64,000 nucleotides of DNA from an uncultured Selenomonas sp. GTDB taxonomy: Bacteria > Bacillota > Negativicutes > Selenomonadales > Selenomonadaceae. The DNA is taken from contig CAKPXP010000004.1 in NCBI GenBank assembly GCA_934202005.1, positions 1-64,000 of the forward strand. Direction: 5' to 3'. Shown here one piece after another: positions 50,219 to 58,581 of this stretch; positions within the stretch are counted from its first letter, which is position 1, and every line of letters starts with the position of its first letter. The position numbers were made by a program, and so were the translations under genes. Below the pieces are notes generated by a model. It ran no database searches. It was not told the origin of the DNA and worked only from the letters and a program-made list of their open reading frames with translations.

Positions 50219-50428
50219 GCGGTCGTCTCCTTTTGACTGATTTCGTGGGCACGGCGGAACGGAGAGCGTCGAGGTGCGGCGGGCTGTGCGGTGCCGTTTG
50301 TTTTTATGATAGTGCGCGGGCGCGATATCGTATCGAGGGAATGAGCTTTTCATACAATTAAATTTGCAGAAAGCGGGGCGGGATACGCCCGCGCCGCCTT
50401 GACTTTTCGCTAGATATACTATACTATA

Positions 50429-50460
50429 TTGACGATAAATAGTAAACAAATATTTACTAA
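50429..50460 (+). promoter_or_regulatory. RND promoter with MarR-type operator
   Basis: TTGACG (50429-50434), about 16 bases, TATTTA-like -10. The palindrome TAGTAAA-CAAATA-TTTACTA (50440-50459, perfect 7-bp arms) covers the spacer and -10. Fifteen of 16 arm positions match the site at 57687-57708. Confidence 0.7.
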
Positions 50461-50516
50461 TTTTAAGAAGGAATGAGATGTCTCTTCCAGGGAAGTAAAA
50501 GAGGGAGGTTATTTTT

Positions 50517-51734
50517 TTGCATTTCGCGAAAAGAAAGAAACCGATTGCGCTCATGCTCGCGCTGGCGCTTGCGGCTTCCGCACTGCTCGCCGGCTGCGGC
50601 GGGCAGAAGCAGCAGGCGGCCGGCGGCGCTGCGCAGGTCAAGGCCATGAAGGTCCTGCAGCAGGACACGCCGGTCGTGAGCGAGTACGCGGGTCAGATCG
50701 CCGGTAAGGACGAGGTCAAGGTGCAGTCCAAGGTCTCGGGCCGCGTCGTGGAGAAGTATTTCCACGGCGGTGATTTCGTGCAGGCGGGGCAGCCGCTCTA
50801 CCGCATCGACAGCCGCCAGTATGAGTCAGCTGTGCTGCAGGCACAGGCGACGCTCGCGCAGTCGCAGGCGACGCTCGCGAACGCGCAGACGGATCTCGGC
50901 CGCGACCAGGAGCTCCTGGCATCCGACGCGATCTCCGAGCAGCAGGTCACGACGCAGCAGGCGAATGTCAACGCGTACAGCGCGGCGGCGGCGGCCAACC
51001 AGGCGCTGCTGCAGAAGGCGCAGCAGGATCTCTCCGATACGGTCGTCTATGCGCCGATGTCCGGTCAGGTCTCCGTCGATGACGTCGCCATCGGTACGTT
51101 CGCGACGGCGGGCAATACGAACCTCGTGACGATCGGTACGACGGATCCCGTGTTCGTGACGTTCAGCATCTCCGAAACGGAGTACCTGAAGTTCCGCAAC
51201 ATCCAGCAGAGGCAGAGCGGCAGCGGCAATGGCATCACGGTTGCAATCAAGCTCTCCGACGGCACGACGTATCCGCTTGACGGGCGCATCGTGCAGGCGG
51301 ACCGCGCGCTCACGCAGAATTCCGGCACACTGACGGTGAAGGCGCTCTTCGGCAATCCCGATGGACTTCTGCTCCCCGGCATGTTCGCGCGCGTGAAGCT
51401 CACAGGCGAGACGGTGCCGAACGCGATCCTCGTACCGCAGCGCGCGGTGCAGCAGCTCCTTGACAAGACGTTTGTCATGGTCGTCGGCGCGGACGGCAAG
51501 TCCGAGGCGCGCAAGATCGAGCTCGGTCAGCAGGTCGGCAGCTACTACATCGTCAAGAGCGGCCTTTCCGCGGAGGATACCGTCGTCGTCGAGGGACTCT
51601 CGAGCCTCACGGAGGGCAAGGAGCTTGCGGTGACGATGGTGACGCCTGAGGATATGGGCTTCTCATTTGATGAGGATACGACGCCGTATGATACGATGAC
51701 TTCCTCGGAAGCCAACAGCGGCAGCGACAGCTAA
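50517..51734 (+). CDS. RND efflux adaptor (membrane fusion protein)
   Basis: AcrA/MexA-type periplasmic adaptor, 405 aa. Lipoprotein signal: basic KRKK, hydrophobic stretch, lipobox LLAGC with Cys27. Lipoyl/hairpin region KVQSKVSGRVVEKYFHGGDFVQAGQPLYRID, alpha-hairpin residues about 95-165 rich in Ala/Gln, then AGNTNLVTIGTTDPVFVTFSISE and VPQRAVQQLLDKTFVMVVG. TTG start, 8 bases after GGGAGG. It is coupled to the pump gene; no outer-membrane factor follows. Confidence 0.93.
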   Translation: MHFAKRKKPIALMLALALAASALLAGCGGQKQQAAGGAAQVKAMKVLQQDTPVVSEYAGQIAGKDEVKVQSKVSGRVVEKYFHGGDFVQAGQPLYRIDSRQYESAVLQAQATLAQSQATLANAQTDLGRDQELLASDAISEQQVTTQQANVNAYSAAAAANQALLQKAQQDLSDTVVYAPMSGQVSVDDVAIGTFATAGNTNLVTIGTTDPVFVTFSISETEYLKFRNIQQRQSGSGNGITVAIKLSDGTTYPLDGRIVQADRALTQNSGTLTVKALFGNPDGLLLPGMFARVKLTGETVPNAILVPQRAVQQLLDKTFVMVVGADGKSEARKIELGQQVGSYYIVKSGLSAEDTVVVEGLSSLTEGKELAVTMVTPEDMGFSFDEDTTPYDTMTSSEANSGSDS

Positions 51735-51747
51735 GGGAGGCGGCGAT

Positions 51748-54700
51748 TTGTCTAAATTCTTTATTCATCGCCCGATTTTCGCCATCGTTGTCTCGCTCAT
51801 CATTGTCATCGCCGGCGCGATTGCGGCGACGCAGCTGCCGATCGCGCAGTATCCGCAGATCTCGCCGCCGACGGTGCAGGTGTCTGCGAGCTATACGGGC
51901 GCGAGCGCCGCGGTCGTCAACCAGACGATCGCGCAGATCGTCGAGGAACAGGTCAACGGCACGCAGGGCATGGACTACATGTCCTCGAGCTCTGATGATA
52001 CGGGGGGGTACAGCCTGTCGGTCACGTTCGATGTCGGCACGGACGGCGATATGGACTCGGTCAAGGTGCAGAACAACGTCGCCTCCGCGACGAGCCAGCT
52101 CCCCTCTGAGGTCCAGCAGGTCGGCGTGACGACGAGAAAATCGACGAACGATATGGCGTACATGATGGCGTTCTATTCGCCGGATGGTACGTATGACCGC
52201 GCGTTTATGAAGAACTACGCGACGATCTATCTCCTGGACAAGCTCAAGCGCATCAACGGCGTCGGCGATGTCCAGGTGTTCGGCTCGGACTACGCGATGC
52301 GCGTCTGGCTCAACCCGGACAAGCTCGCGGAGCTCGGCCTCACGGTCGCTGATGTCTCGGCGGCCATCAAGGAGCAGAACGTCCAGGCGCCTGCCGGTAC
52401 GGTCGGCGCGATGCCGGTCAACAACGGGCAGGAAAAGCAGATGTCCGGCAAGATCGAGGGACGTCTGACGACGCCGGAGGAGTTCGGCAACGTCATCATC
52501 AAGTCGGCTGGCGACGGCAAGTTCGTCCGCCTCAAGGATGTCGCAAAAATCGAGGCGGGCGCGCAGTCGGAGAGCATCATCTCGAAGTTCAACGGCTATC
52601 CGTCCGTCGGTTTCGGCATCAAGCTCACGAGTGACGCGAATGCCATGCAGACCATCAGCGAGGTGCGCAAAGTCTTTGACGAGGCGAAGGAGACGCTGCC
52701 GCCAGGTATGGAGATGTCGACAATCTTCGACTCGACGGACTATATCAGCACATCTATCGAGGAGGTCTTGATGACCTTTGTGGAGGCGCTGCTGCTCGTC
52801 GTCTTCGTCATCTTCGTTTTCCTGCAGAACTGGCGCGCAACGGTCATTCCGCTGCTCGCCGTGCCGGTCTCGCTCGTTGGTACGCTCGGCGCGTTCATCG
52901 TGCTCGATTTCACCATCAACACGCTGACGCTCTTCGCGATGGTGCTCGCCATCGGCCTCGTCGTCGATGATGCGATCGTCGTCATCGAGAACGTCGAGAA
53001 GCACATGGAGGAGGGCCTGACGCCGGTCGATGCGACGGAGCGCGCGATGGACGAGGTCCAGGGGCCTGTCGTCGCCATCGCTGTCGTCCTCTCCGCCGTG
53101 TTCGTGCCGGTCGCGTTCCTCGGCGGCATGACAGGCGTCCTCTACAAGCAGTTCGCGCTCACGATCGCCGTGTCGGTCTGCCTTTCGGCCTTCGTGGCGT
53201 TGACGCTGACGCCGGCGCTCTGCGCGATGATGCTCAAACGACATACGGAGGAGGATGACCAGGGCGTGCTCGGCCGCTTCTTTGCGGGCTTCAACCGCTG
53301 GTTCGAGCGCACGAAGCTCGGCTATGTCGGCATCGTGGCGAAGTTCATCCGCCATACGCGCCTCGCGTTCATTTTCCTGCTCATCGTGACGGGTGTCGCG
53401 GGGCTCATCTACAAGAACCTGCCGTCGACGTTCGTGCCGAACGAGGATCAGGGCTACATGTTCGCGGCGGTCGAGATGCCGGACGGCACTTCGGCCAACC
53501 GCACGCAGGAGGTCATCGACAGGCTCAACGTGGCCATGATGGAGAATATCAAGGGCTTCGATGGCACGATGGCCATCACGGGCTTCTCGCCGCTCTCGGG
53601 CGGTGCGTCCTCGAGCGCCGGCATGATCGTCGTCGGCATGAAGGACTGGTCGCAGCGTGAGGACGCGGCGGCCTCGGTCGACGCGGCGGTGCGCACGACG
53701 TTCGGCATCGGCGCGAAGGTCGCGCCGGAGGCCACGGTCATCGCAATGAATCCGCCGGCGCTCCCCGGCCTCGGCATGACGGGCGGCTGGACGCTCCAGC
53801 TGCAGGATATGACGGGGCACACGGAGACGGAGCTCAACGACATCACGAAGAAGATCGTTGCGGCAGCCAACCAGCGTCCGGAGCTCGCTGGCGTGCGTTC
53901 GACGTATTCCGCCGGCTCGCCGGTCGTCCAGTATGAGGTCGACCGCGAGAAGGTCAAGAACCTCGGCATCCAGCTCTCCGATGTCTTCACGGCCATGCAG
54001 GTCAACTACGGCGGCTACCAGGTCAACGACTTCAACCGCTTCGGCCGCAGCTACAAGGTCATGCTGCAGGCGGACAACGACTACCGCAGCTCGACGGATC
54101 AGATGAAGTTCATCTTCGTCAAGTCCGCCTCTGGCACGATGGTGCCGCTCGATACGCTCTTGAAGCCGAAGTTCACCTCCGGCCCGTCGACAATCTCCCG
54201 TTTCAACGGCACGCGCTCCATCCAGATCACGGGCCAGACAGGGAGCGGCTATTCCTCCGGACAGGCGATGAACGCCATCAAGGAGGTCGTGCAGCAGAAC
54301 GCGGGCACGGGCTTCAGCATCGAGTGGTCCGGTCAGAGCCGCGAGGAGGCAAAGGCCTCGAGCTCGACGATCAAGGTGCTCGTGCTCTCGCTCGTCTTCG
54401 TCTTCCTCTGCCTCGCAGCGCTCTATGAGAGCTGGAGCGTACCGTTCGCCGTGCTGCTCACGGTGCCGACGGGCATCTTCGGCGCGCTCGTCTCGGAGTA
54501 TGGGCTTTCCATCCTCGAGGAGATGTTCGGCCACATGAACGCTGGCCTGCAGGACAGCGTCTACATGCAGATCGGCATCATCGCGATCATCGGTCTCGCG
54601 GCGAAGAACGCGATCCTCATCGTCGAATTCGCCAAGGTCCGCGTGGATCGCGGCATGGAGCCGGTGAAGGCCGCGCTCGAGGCCGCGGGCCTGCGCCTGC

Positions 54701-54939
54701 GCCCGATCCTCATGACGAGCTTCGCGTTCATCATCGGCTGCGTCCCGCTCGCGATCGCGACGGGTGCCGGTGCTGCGGCGCGCAACGGCATGGGCGTCGC
54801 CGTCGTCGGCGGCATGTTCTTCGCGACAGCGATGGGCATCTTCCTCATCCCCGTCTTCTTCGTGGCGACGGAATGGATCGCCGCGAAGCTCGGCATCGTG
54901 CCGAAGGCGCGGAAAAAGACGTCCATTGATTACATGTGA
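51748..54939 (+). CDS. RND multidrug efflux pump, HAE1 family
   Basis: AcrB/MexB-type proton-driven pump, 1063 aa, 12 membrane helices and two large periplasmic loops. FFIHRPIFAIVVSLIIVIAG start, proton-relay Asp pair in AIGLVVDDAIVVIENVEKH, FVPVAFLGGMTG, and second-half motifs NAILIVEFAKVRVDRGM and RPILMTSFAFIIG. TTG start after GGGAGGCGGCGAT. The pump must use a TolC encoded elsewhere; the nearest is at 60635, under a matching operator. Confidence 0.95.
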   Translation: MSKFFIHRPIFAIVVSLIIVIAGAIAATQLPIAQYPQISPPTVQVSASYTGASAAVVNQTIAQIVEEQVNGTQGMDYMSSSSDDTGGYSLSVTFDVGTDGDMDSVKVQNNVASATSQLPSEVQQVGVTTRKSTNDMAYMMAFYSPDGTYDRAFMKNYATIYLLDKLKRINGVGDVQVFGSDYAMRVWLNPDKLAELGLTVADVSAAIKEQNVQAPAGTVGAMPVNNGQEKQMSGKIEGRLTTPEEFGNVIIKSAGDGKFVRLKDVAKIEAGAQSESIISKFNGYPSVGFGIKLTSDANAMQTISEVRKVFDEAKETLPPGMEMSTIFDSTDYISTSIEEVLMTFVEALLLVVFVIFVFLQNWRATVIPLLAVPVSLVGTLGAFIVLDFTINTLTLFAMVLAIGLVVDDAIVVIENVEKHMEEGLTPVDATERAMDEVQGPVVAIAVVLSAVFVPVAFLGGMTGVLYKQFALTIAVSVCLSAFVALTLTPALCAMMLKRHTEEDDQGVLGRFFAGFNRWFERTKLGYVGIVAKFIRHTRLAFIFLLIVTGVAGLIYKNLPSTFVPNEDQGYMFAAVEMPDGTSANRTQEVIDRLNVAMMENIKGFDGTMAITGFSPLSGGASSSAGMIVVGMKDWSQREDAAASVDAAVRTTFGIGAKVAPEATVIAMNPPALPGLGMTGGWTLQLQDMTGHTETELNDITKKIVAAANQRPELAGVRSTYSAGSPVVQYEVDREKVKNLGIQLSDVFTAMQVNYGGYQVNDFNRFGRSYKVMLQADNDYRSSTDQMKFIFVKSASGTMVPLDTLLKPKFTSGPSTISRFNGTRSIQITGQTGSGYSSGQAMNAIKEVVQQNAGTGFSIEWSGQSREEAKASSSTIKVLVLSLVFVFLCLAALYESWSVPFAVLLTVPTGIFGALVSEYGLSILEEMFGHMNAGLQDSVYMQIGIIAIIGLAAKNAILIVEFAKVRVDRGMEPVKAALEAAGLRLRPILMTSFAFIIGCVPLAIATGAGAAARNGMGVAVVGGMFFATAMGIFLIPVFFVATEWIAAKLGIVPKARKKTSIDYM

Positions 54940-54956
54940 TGCGATAATGGTTTCCA

Positions 54957-54993
54957 CCGTGTCGGGCTGCGTGCCCGGCGCGGTTTTTCTTTT
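54957..54993 (+). terminator. Terminator of the RND operon
   Basis: CCGTGTCGGGC-TGCGT-GCCCGGCGCGG, two wobbles, followed by TTTTTCTTTT. Confidence 0.8.
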
Positions 54994-55012
54994 GGAAAGC
55001 GCTAGGGGGGAT

Positions 55013-55039
55013 TAAGTTCCGTCTCGTTCCTGACGATAT
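55013..55039 (+). promoter_or_regulatory. Sigma-28 (FliA/SigD) promoter for flagellin
   Basis: TAAGTTCC, 11-base spacer, GACGATAT, close to the sigma-28 consensus TAAAGTTT-N11-GCCGATAA. It lies 44 bases before the flagellin ATG. Confidence 0.75.
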
Positions 55040-55082
55040 AAATAGAAGAAGGGAATTTCGTCCATAGAGCAAGGAGGCTGTT

Positions 55083-56390
55083 ATGACGATCAACAATTAT
55101 GTGATGTCCATCGGCATCCTCAATACACTCAATCAGCATTCCGCGAGCATGGCGAACCACATGCAGCATATCGCAACGGGCCTGCGCATCGCGCGCGTCG
55201 CGGATGATCCCGCGGGCTGGGCGATAGGGCAGCGCATGGATGTGCGTATCCGCAGTCTCGACGCGGCGAGCCGTAACGCGCAGCAGTCGAAGAGCCTCCT
55301 GAAGGTCGCGGACGGCGGCATCAGCTCGACGGTCGACATCCTGCGCACGCTGAAGGAAAAGGCCATCGAGGCGGCGAACGACACGGCGACGACGGCGGAT
55401 CGGCAGACCATCCAGAAGCTCTTCGACCAGTACGCCGACCAGATCGACGACAACGCGCTCGTGACGTACAACGGCAAATATCTCCTAGACGGCTCGCGGC
55501 AGGGGCTCTCGCAAAAGACGCAGCAGGCGTTCACGAACGAGCAGCTCGGCAAGGATACAGAGCTCACGACAAAGCTCACCAACCTCACGCGCCGCGACGG
55601 CTCGAGCCTCAATATTCTCGCGGGCGATACGGTGAACGTCTCCTATGTCAAGGATGGCAAGACGTACAGCGCGAGCTACGCGGCGAAGGATACGACGGTT
55701 GAGGATATCTTCAAGCAGATGAACGCCATCGCGGGCGATGTATTCGATATTGCGGGCATGAGCGATACGACGGAGATCGGCACGGGCGCGGCGGGGCAGA
55801 CGGTAAAGACGGCCGACGGGGAGAGCGCGATCTCCGTCAAGGCCAAGGACGCGGGCACAGCCGGGAGCATCTCAGGCTTCACCATCGGCATCAGCGACAG
55901 CCAGGGACAGATGAAGAAGACGGTGAATAGCGCGCTCGACGCGTTCACGGAGACCATCCAGGCGAAGGACGCGCGTGCGGACGGCTCGCTCAAGATGCAG
56001 ATCGGCGCGGACGCGAACAACAGCCTGAACATCCCGCTCGGCGATATGAGCTCGCGCGCGCTCGGCCTGCGCGGCAGGGACGGCAGCGTGCTCGACGTCA
56101 CGACGCAGAAGGGCGCGAACGCGGCGATGGACGTGCTCGATAAGGCGCTCGAGCGCGCGCTCGACCAGGAGACGACGGTCGGCGCGATGTCGTCGCGGCT
56201 CGACTACACCATCAGCAACCTCACGGTGCAGAGCGAGAACCTCACCAACGCGAAATCGACGCTGCTCGATGCTGATATGGCCAAGGAAATGCTCGCGTAC
56301 ACGCGGGAGAATGTGCTCATGCAGGCGGCAATGGCGATGCTCGCGCAGAACAACCAGAACGCGGGCTGGTTCCTCTCGCTGCTCGGCTGA
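55083..56390 (+). CDS. Flagellin, divergent
   Basis: 435-aa filament protein. The conserved N-terminal coiled region is SMANHMQHIATGLRIARVADDPAGWAIGQRM and continues to about residue 140 (AIEAANDTATTADRQTIQ, then DGSRQGL). The C-terminal region (about 345-435) has SSRLDYTISNLTVQSENLTNAKSTLLDADMAKE in pieces and ends NAGWFLSLLG, longer than the usual LLR/LLG ending context. The variable middle has beta-rich repeats. Pieces such as DDPAGWAIG (usual DDAAGLAI) show divergence. No other flagellar gene is near; it has its own sigma-28 promoter and RBS AAGGAGGCTGTT. Confidence 0.92.
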   Translation: MTINNYVMSIGILNTLNQHSASMANHMQHIATGLRIARVADDPAGWAIGQRMDVRIRSLDAASRNAQQSKSLLKVADGGISSTVDILRTLKEKAIEAANDTATTADRQTIQKLFDQYADQIDDNALVTYNGKYLLDGSRQGLSQKTQQAFTNEQLGKDTELTTKLTNLTRRDGSSLNILAGDTVNVSYVKDGKTYSASYAAKDTTVEDIFKQMNAIAGDVFDIAGMSDTTEIGTGAAGQTVKTADGESAISVKAKDAGTAGSISGFTIGISDSQGQMKKTVNSALDAFTETIQAKDARADGSLKMQIGADANNSLNIPLGDMSSRALGLRGRDGSVLDVTTQKGANAAMDVLDKALERALDQETTVGAMSSRLDYTISNLTVQSENLTNAKSTLLDADMAKEMLAYTRENVLMQAAMAMLAQNNQNAGWFLSLLG

Positions 56391-56474
56391 GGTGTGCCGC
56401 GGGAAAGCGCGGGATGTATGAAACTACACGTCTTCGTCATGGTGGATTCGTTCTGCCTTTTGGCAGCGCGTTCA

Positions 56475-56641
56475 TTAGGGAAGCACTGATTAATTCGGCA
56501 CCCTGCCTTTGCATATCTGCACTGTCCTCTCGTCGCCCTACAATCCTCAGCGTAGCTCTGCTACGCCTCCGGTTTGTCTCCTAGAGAGATACAGCGCATC
56601 TATGCAAATCCAGGGAACCTCATTTAATCAGCGCTTCCTTA
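56475..56641 (-). repeat. Full MITE-like palindromic repeat (copy E)
   Basis: 167 bp, minus orientation: TTAGGGAAGCACTGATTAAT to TTTAATCAGCGCTTCCTTA, with GCGTAGCTCTGCTACGC at the centre. The outer thirds differ from copies A, B and D (GCACCCTGCCTTTGCAT in place of GCACTCCGTCTTCACGC), marking a second subfamily shared with copy H. Confidence 0.9.
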
Positions 56642-56650
56642 GATAAAAAT

Positions 56651-56744
56651 AGGGCTGCTGCACGCAGCGATTTTCCTGCAGACCTCGTCGCGAGAAATTC
56701 TCGCCTGCCAGGTAACGCGGGAAATGCTTACGTGCAGCAGCCCT
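56651..56744 (-). ncRNA. Candidate structured RNA or complex terminator
   Basis: Perfect 14-bp arms AGGGCTGCTGCACG / CGTGCAGCAGCCCT enclose 66 bases that contain the palindrome GCGAGAAATTCTCGC. On the minus strand the second arm is followed by TATTTTTATC. It lies about 145 bases beyond the rnhA stop and touches repeat copy E. It could be a small RNA with its own terminator, a terminator of rnhA, or a relic of another element. The rest of 56745-56889 holds one more small hairpin (GTCCAC-AAA-GTGGAC at 56823-56837) and nothing else. Confidence 0.4.
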
Positions 56745-56889
56745 TCACTATGTAAATCCTCAAGAACGCAAGCCGCAGGCGCAACGTGATTTGCTGGATT
56801 TACTGCAAGGACGGCGCACAATGTCCACAAAGTGGACGTCTGTGCATGTAGCTTTGTGTGTTGTGCGGATGCCGATGGATGGCAGCGTG

Positions 56890-57606
56890 TCAGCGGCAGA
56901 ACTTCATCGCCTCGCCGCGCGCGAGCGTGTCGCAGCGCTCGTTGCGCGGGTTGCCGCGATGGCCCTTGACCCAGTGGTAGCTGATGGCGTGCGTGCGCGT
57001 GAGCGCGTCGAGCTGCTCCCAGAGGTCGCGGTTGAGTACGGGGGTGCCGTCGGCCTTCTTCCAGCCGCGCCGCTTCCAGCCCGCGAGCCATTTCGTCAGG
57101 CCGTTCTTGAGGTACTGGCTGTCCGTGTAGAGCGCGACGCGCGTGTCGGCGGGCGCGAAGGCGAGCGCCTCGATGGCGGCGGTGAGCTCCATACGGTTGT
57201 TGGTCGTCTCGGGATGGCCGCCGCTCTTTTCCGTGAGCGTGCCCGTGCGCTCGTCGCAGGCGACGATGGCCCAGCCGCCGGGGCCGCCGGGATTCTTGAG
57301 GCAGCTGCCGTCCGTGTAGATCGTGTAGTCGGCGGGCGCGGTCGCAGCTGCTGCCGCGCAGCTGCCGCGCGGCGGGCGCGGACGGGGCGCGGCGGGCGCG
57401 GACGGGGCGCGGCGGGCGCTACCCTGCGGCGCGCCCGTGGCGGCGTTCGTTTCGCCGTTCAGCCAGGCGAGCGCGGCCGCGACGTCGGCGAAGCCCTTGT
57501 ACCTCGCGCCGGGGTAGCCCTTGATTTGTTTCTCACATTCCTGCCAGCTCGTGAAGAGGCCGCACGCGCGGCCGCGCGCGACGGCGTAGATGGATGGTTT
57601 TGCCAT
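56890..57606 (-). CDS. rnhA: Ribonuclease HI with viroplasmin-like N-domain
   Basis: 238 aa. Residues 1-50 are the caulimovirus-VI/RNase H N-terminal hybrid-binding domain (YAVARGRACGLFTSWQEC, GYPGARYKGF). A Pro/Ala/Arg-rich linker (52-92) follows, built by a 20-bp tandem repeat. The catalytic domain has YTDGSCLKNPG (Asp99), NNRMELTAAIEAL (Glu), ALYTDSQYLKNGLTKWL (Asp), HWVKGHRGNPRNERCD with the last Asp. It removes RNA from RNA-DNA hybrids. Start ATG follows GAGGGATCTC. It is divergent from the mla operon. Confidence 0.94.
   Translation of the reverse strand: MAKPSIYAVARGRACGLFTSWQECEKQIKGYPGARYKGFADVAAALAWLNGETNAATGAPQGSARRAPSAPAAPRPRPPRGSCAAAAATAPADYTIYTDGSCLKNPGGPGGWAIVACDERTGTLTEKSGGHPETTNNRMELTAAIEALAFAPADTRVALYTDSQYLKNGLTKWLAGWKRRGWKKADGTPVLNRDLWEQLDALTRTHAISYHWVKGHRGNPRNERCDTLARGEAMKFCR
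57371..57419 (-). repeat. 20-bp tandem repeat in rnhA linker
   Basis: GGCGGGCGCGGACGGGGCGC repeated at 57371 and 57391, plus 9 bases of a third copy at 57411. The unit length is not a multiple of three, so each copy is read in a different frame and a gain or loss would shift the frame of the catalytic domain. Confidence 0.85.
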
Positions 57607-57686
57607 GAGATCCCTCATTTCCTGCTGATGATCGGTGCTTCTATTATAGACGTTCCATGCCATCCGGGGCAATATCATGCAAAAAA

Positions 57687-57708
57687 TTAGTAAACATATC
57701 TTTACTAA
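57687..57708. promoter_or_regulatory. MarR-type operator upstream of mlaE
   Basis: TTAGTAAA-CATATC-TTTACTAA: perfect 8-bp arms with a 6-base spacer. It is almost the same as the site in the RND promoter at 50440. Its right arm overlaps the putative -35 (TTTACT) of the mla promoter. Confidence 0.75.
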
Positions 57709-57729
57709 CTCCGCTTTGCTTGCTAAACT
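57701..57729 (+). promoter_or_regulatory. Promoter of the mla-tolC-tamB operon
   Basis: TTTACT, 17-base spacer, TAAACT, 66 bases before the mlaE ATG. Confidence 0.55.
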
Positions 57730-57794
57730 AAGGGGTGTATGATTTGGGAGGGAAAGACTGCACAGATGACAACGGACGACAGAGGAGGAACGCG

Positions 57795-58562
57795 ATGCTT
57801 CATTTACTCGAACAGCTCGGCGCATTCGTGATCGCGCGCTGTGAGGCGTTCGGCACGGTGGTGCTGCTCTACGCGGAGACGATGCGGCAGCTGCGGCATC
57901 GGCCGCGCGTGCGGCACATCCTGGCGCAGATGTCGCATCTCGGTGTGGACTCGCTCTCCATCGTGTGCCTCACGCTGCTCTTCACGGGCGTCGTGCTCAC
58001 GCTGCAGACGGCGCATGAGTTCATCAAGTTCGGCGCGCAGGGGACGATCGGCGCGGTCATCGCGATCGCCATCGGTCGCGAGCTTGGGCCTGTGCTCGTG
58101 GGGGTTGTCTGCGCGGGCCGCGTCGGCGCGGCCATCACGGCGGAGATCTCGACGATGAAGGTCACGGAGCAGATCGACGCGCTGCGCGTGATGGCGGTGA
58201 GTCCCGTCGACTACCTCATTGTGCCGCGCATGCTCGCCTGCATGCTGGTCGTGCCGTTGCTCACGATATTCGGTGATTTCATCGGCGTGTTCGGCGGCTG
58301 GGTGGTCGCGGTCTATTACTCAGGCGTCAGCTCGTTCCTCTTCACGAACGCCATCCATGTCTATGTCGATGCCTATGACCTCCTCGGCGGCCTCGTCAAG
58401 GCGGTCTTCTTTGGCAATGTCATCGCGGTGCTCGGCTGTTATTACGGCCTGCACGCGCCGGACGGCGCGGAGGGCGTCGGACGCGCGACGACGCGCACGG
58501 TCGTCGCCTCCATCATCGTGATTTTCATCTTGAACGCGCTCTTGACTCTTATCCTATATTAA
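57795..58562 (+). CDS. mlaE: MlaE-family ABC lipid-transport permease
   Basis: Inner-membrane permease of the Mla phospholipid transporter, 255 aa, about five or six membrane segments. FTGVVLTLQTAHEFIKFGAQGTIGAVIAIAIGRELGPVLVGVVCAGRVGAAITAEISTMKVTEQIDAL, seen in pieces, is the family hallmark (RELGPVL, AGRVG, EISTMKVTEQIDALRVM). The ATG follows GAGGAGGAACGCG. It starts the mlaE-mlaF-mlaD-tolC-tamB run, a gene order known from Veillonella. Confidence 0.95.
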   Translation: MLHLLEQLGAFVIARCEAFGTVVLLYAETMRQLRHRPRVRHILAQMSHLGVDSLSIVCLTLLFTGVVLTLQTAHEFIKFGAQGTIGAVIAIAIGRELGPVLVGVVCAGRVGAAITAEISTMKVTEQIDALRVMAVSPVDYLIVPRMLACMLVVPLLTIFGDFIGVFGGWVVAVYYSGVSSFLFTNAIHVYVDAYDLLGGLVKAVFFGNVIAVLGCYYGLHAPDGAEGVGRATTRTVVASIIVIFILNALLTLILY

Positions 58563-58581
58563 CAGCGCGAGCGAGGGTTTT

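Noticed and set aside
51607..54957. Long open frame of more than 1100 codons on the minus strand opposite the RND pump
   Set aside because: It is the antisense shadow of a GC-rich gene: composition is extreme in Arg, Asp and His, no domain is recognisable, and the plus-strand pump is certain.
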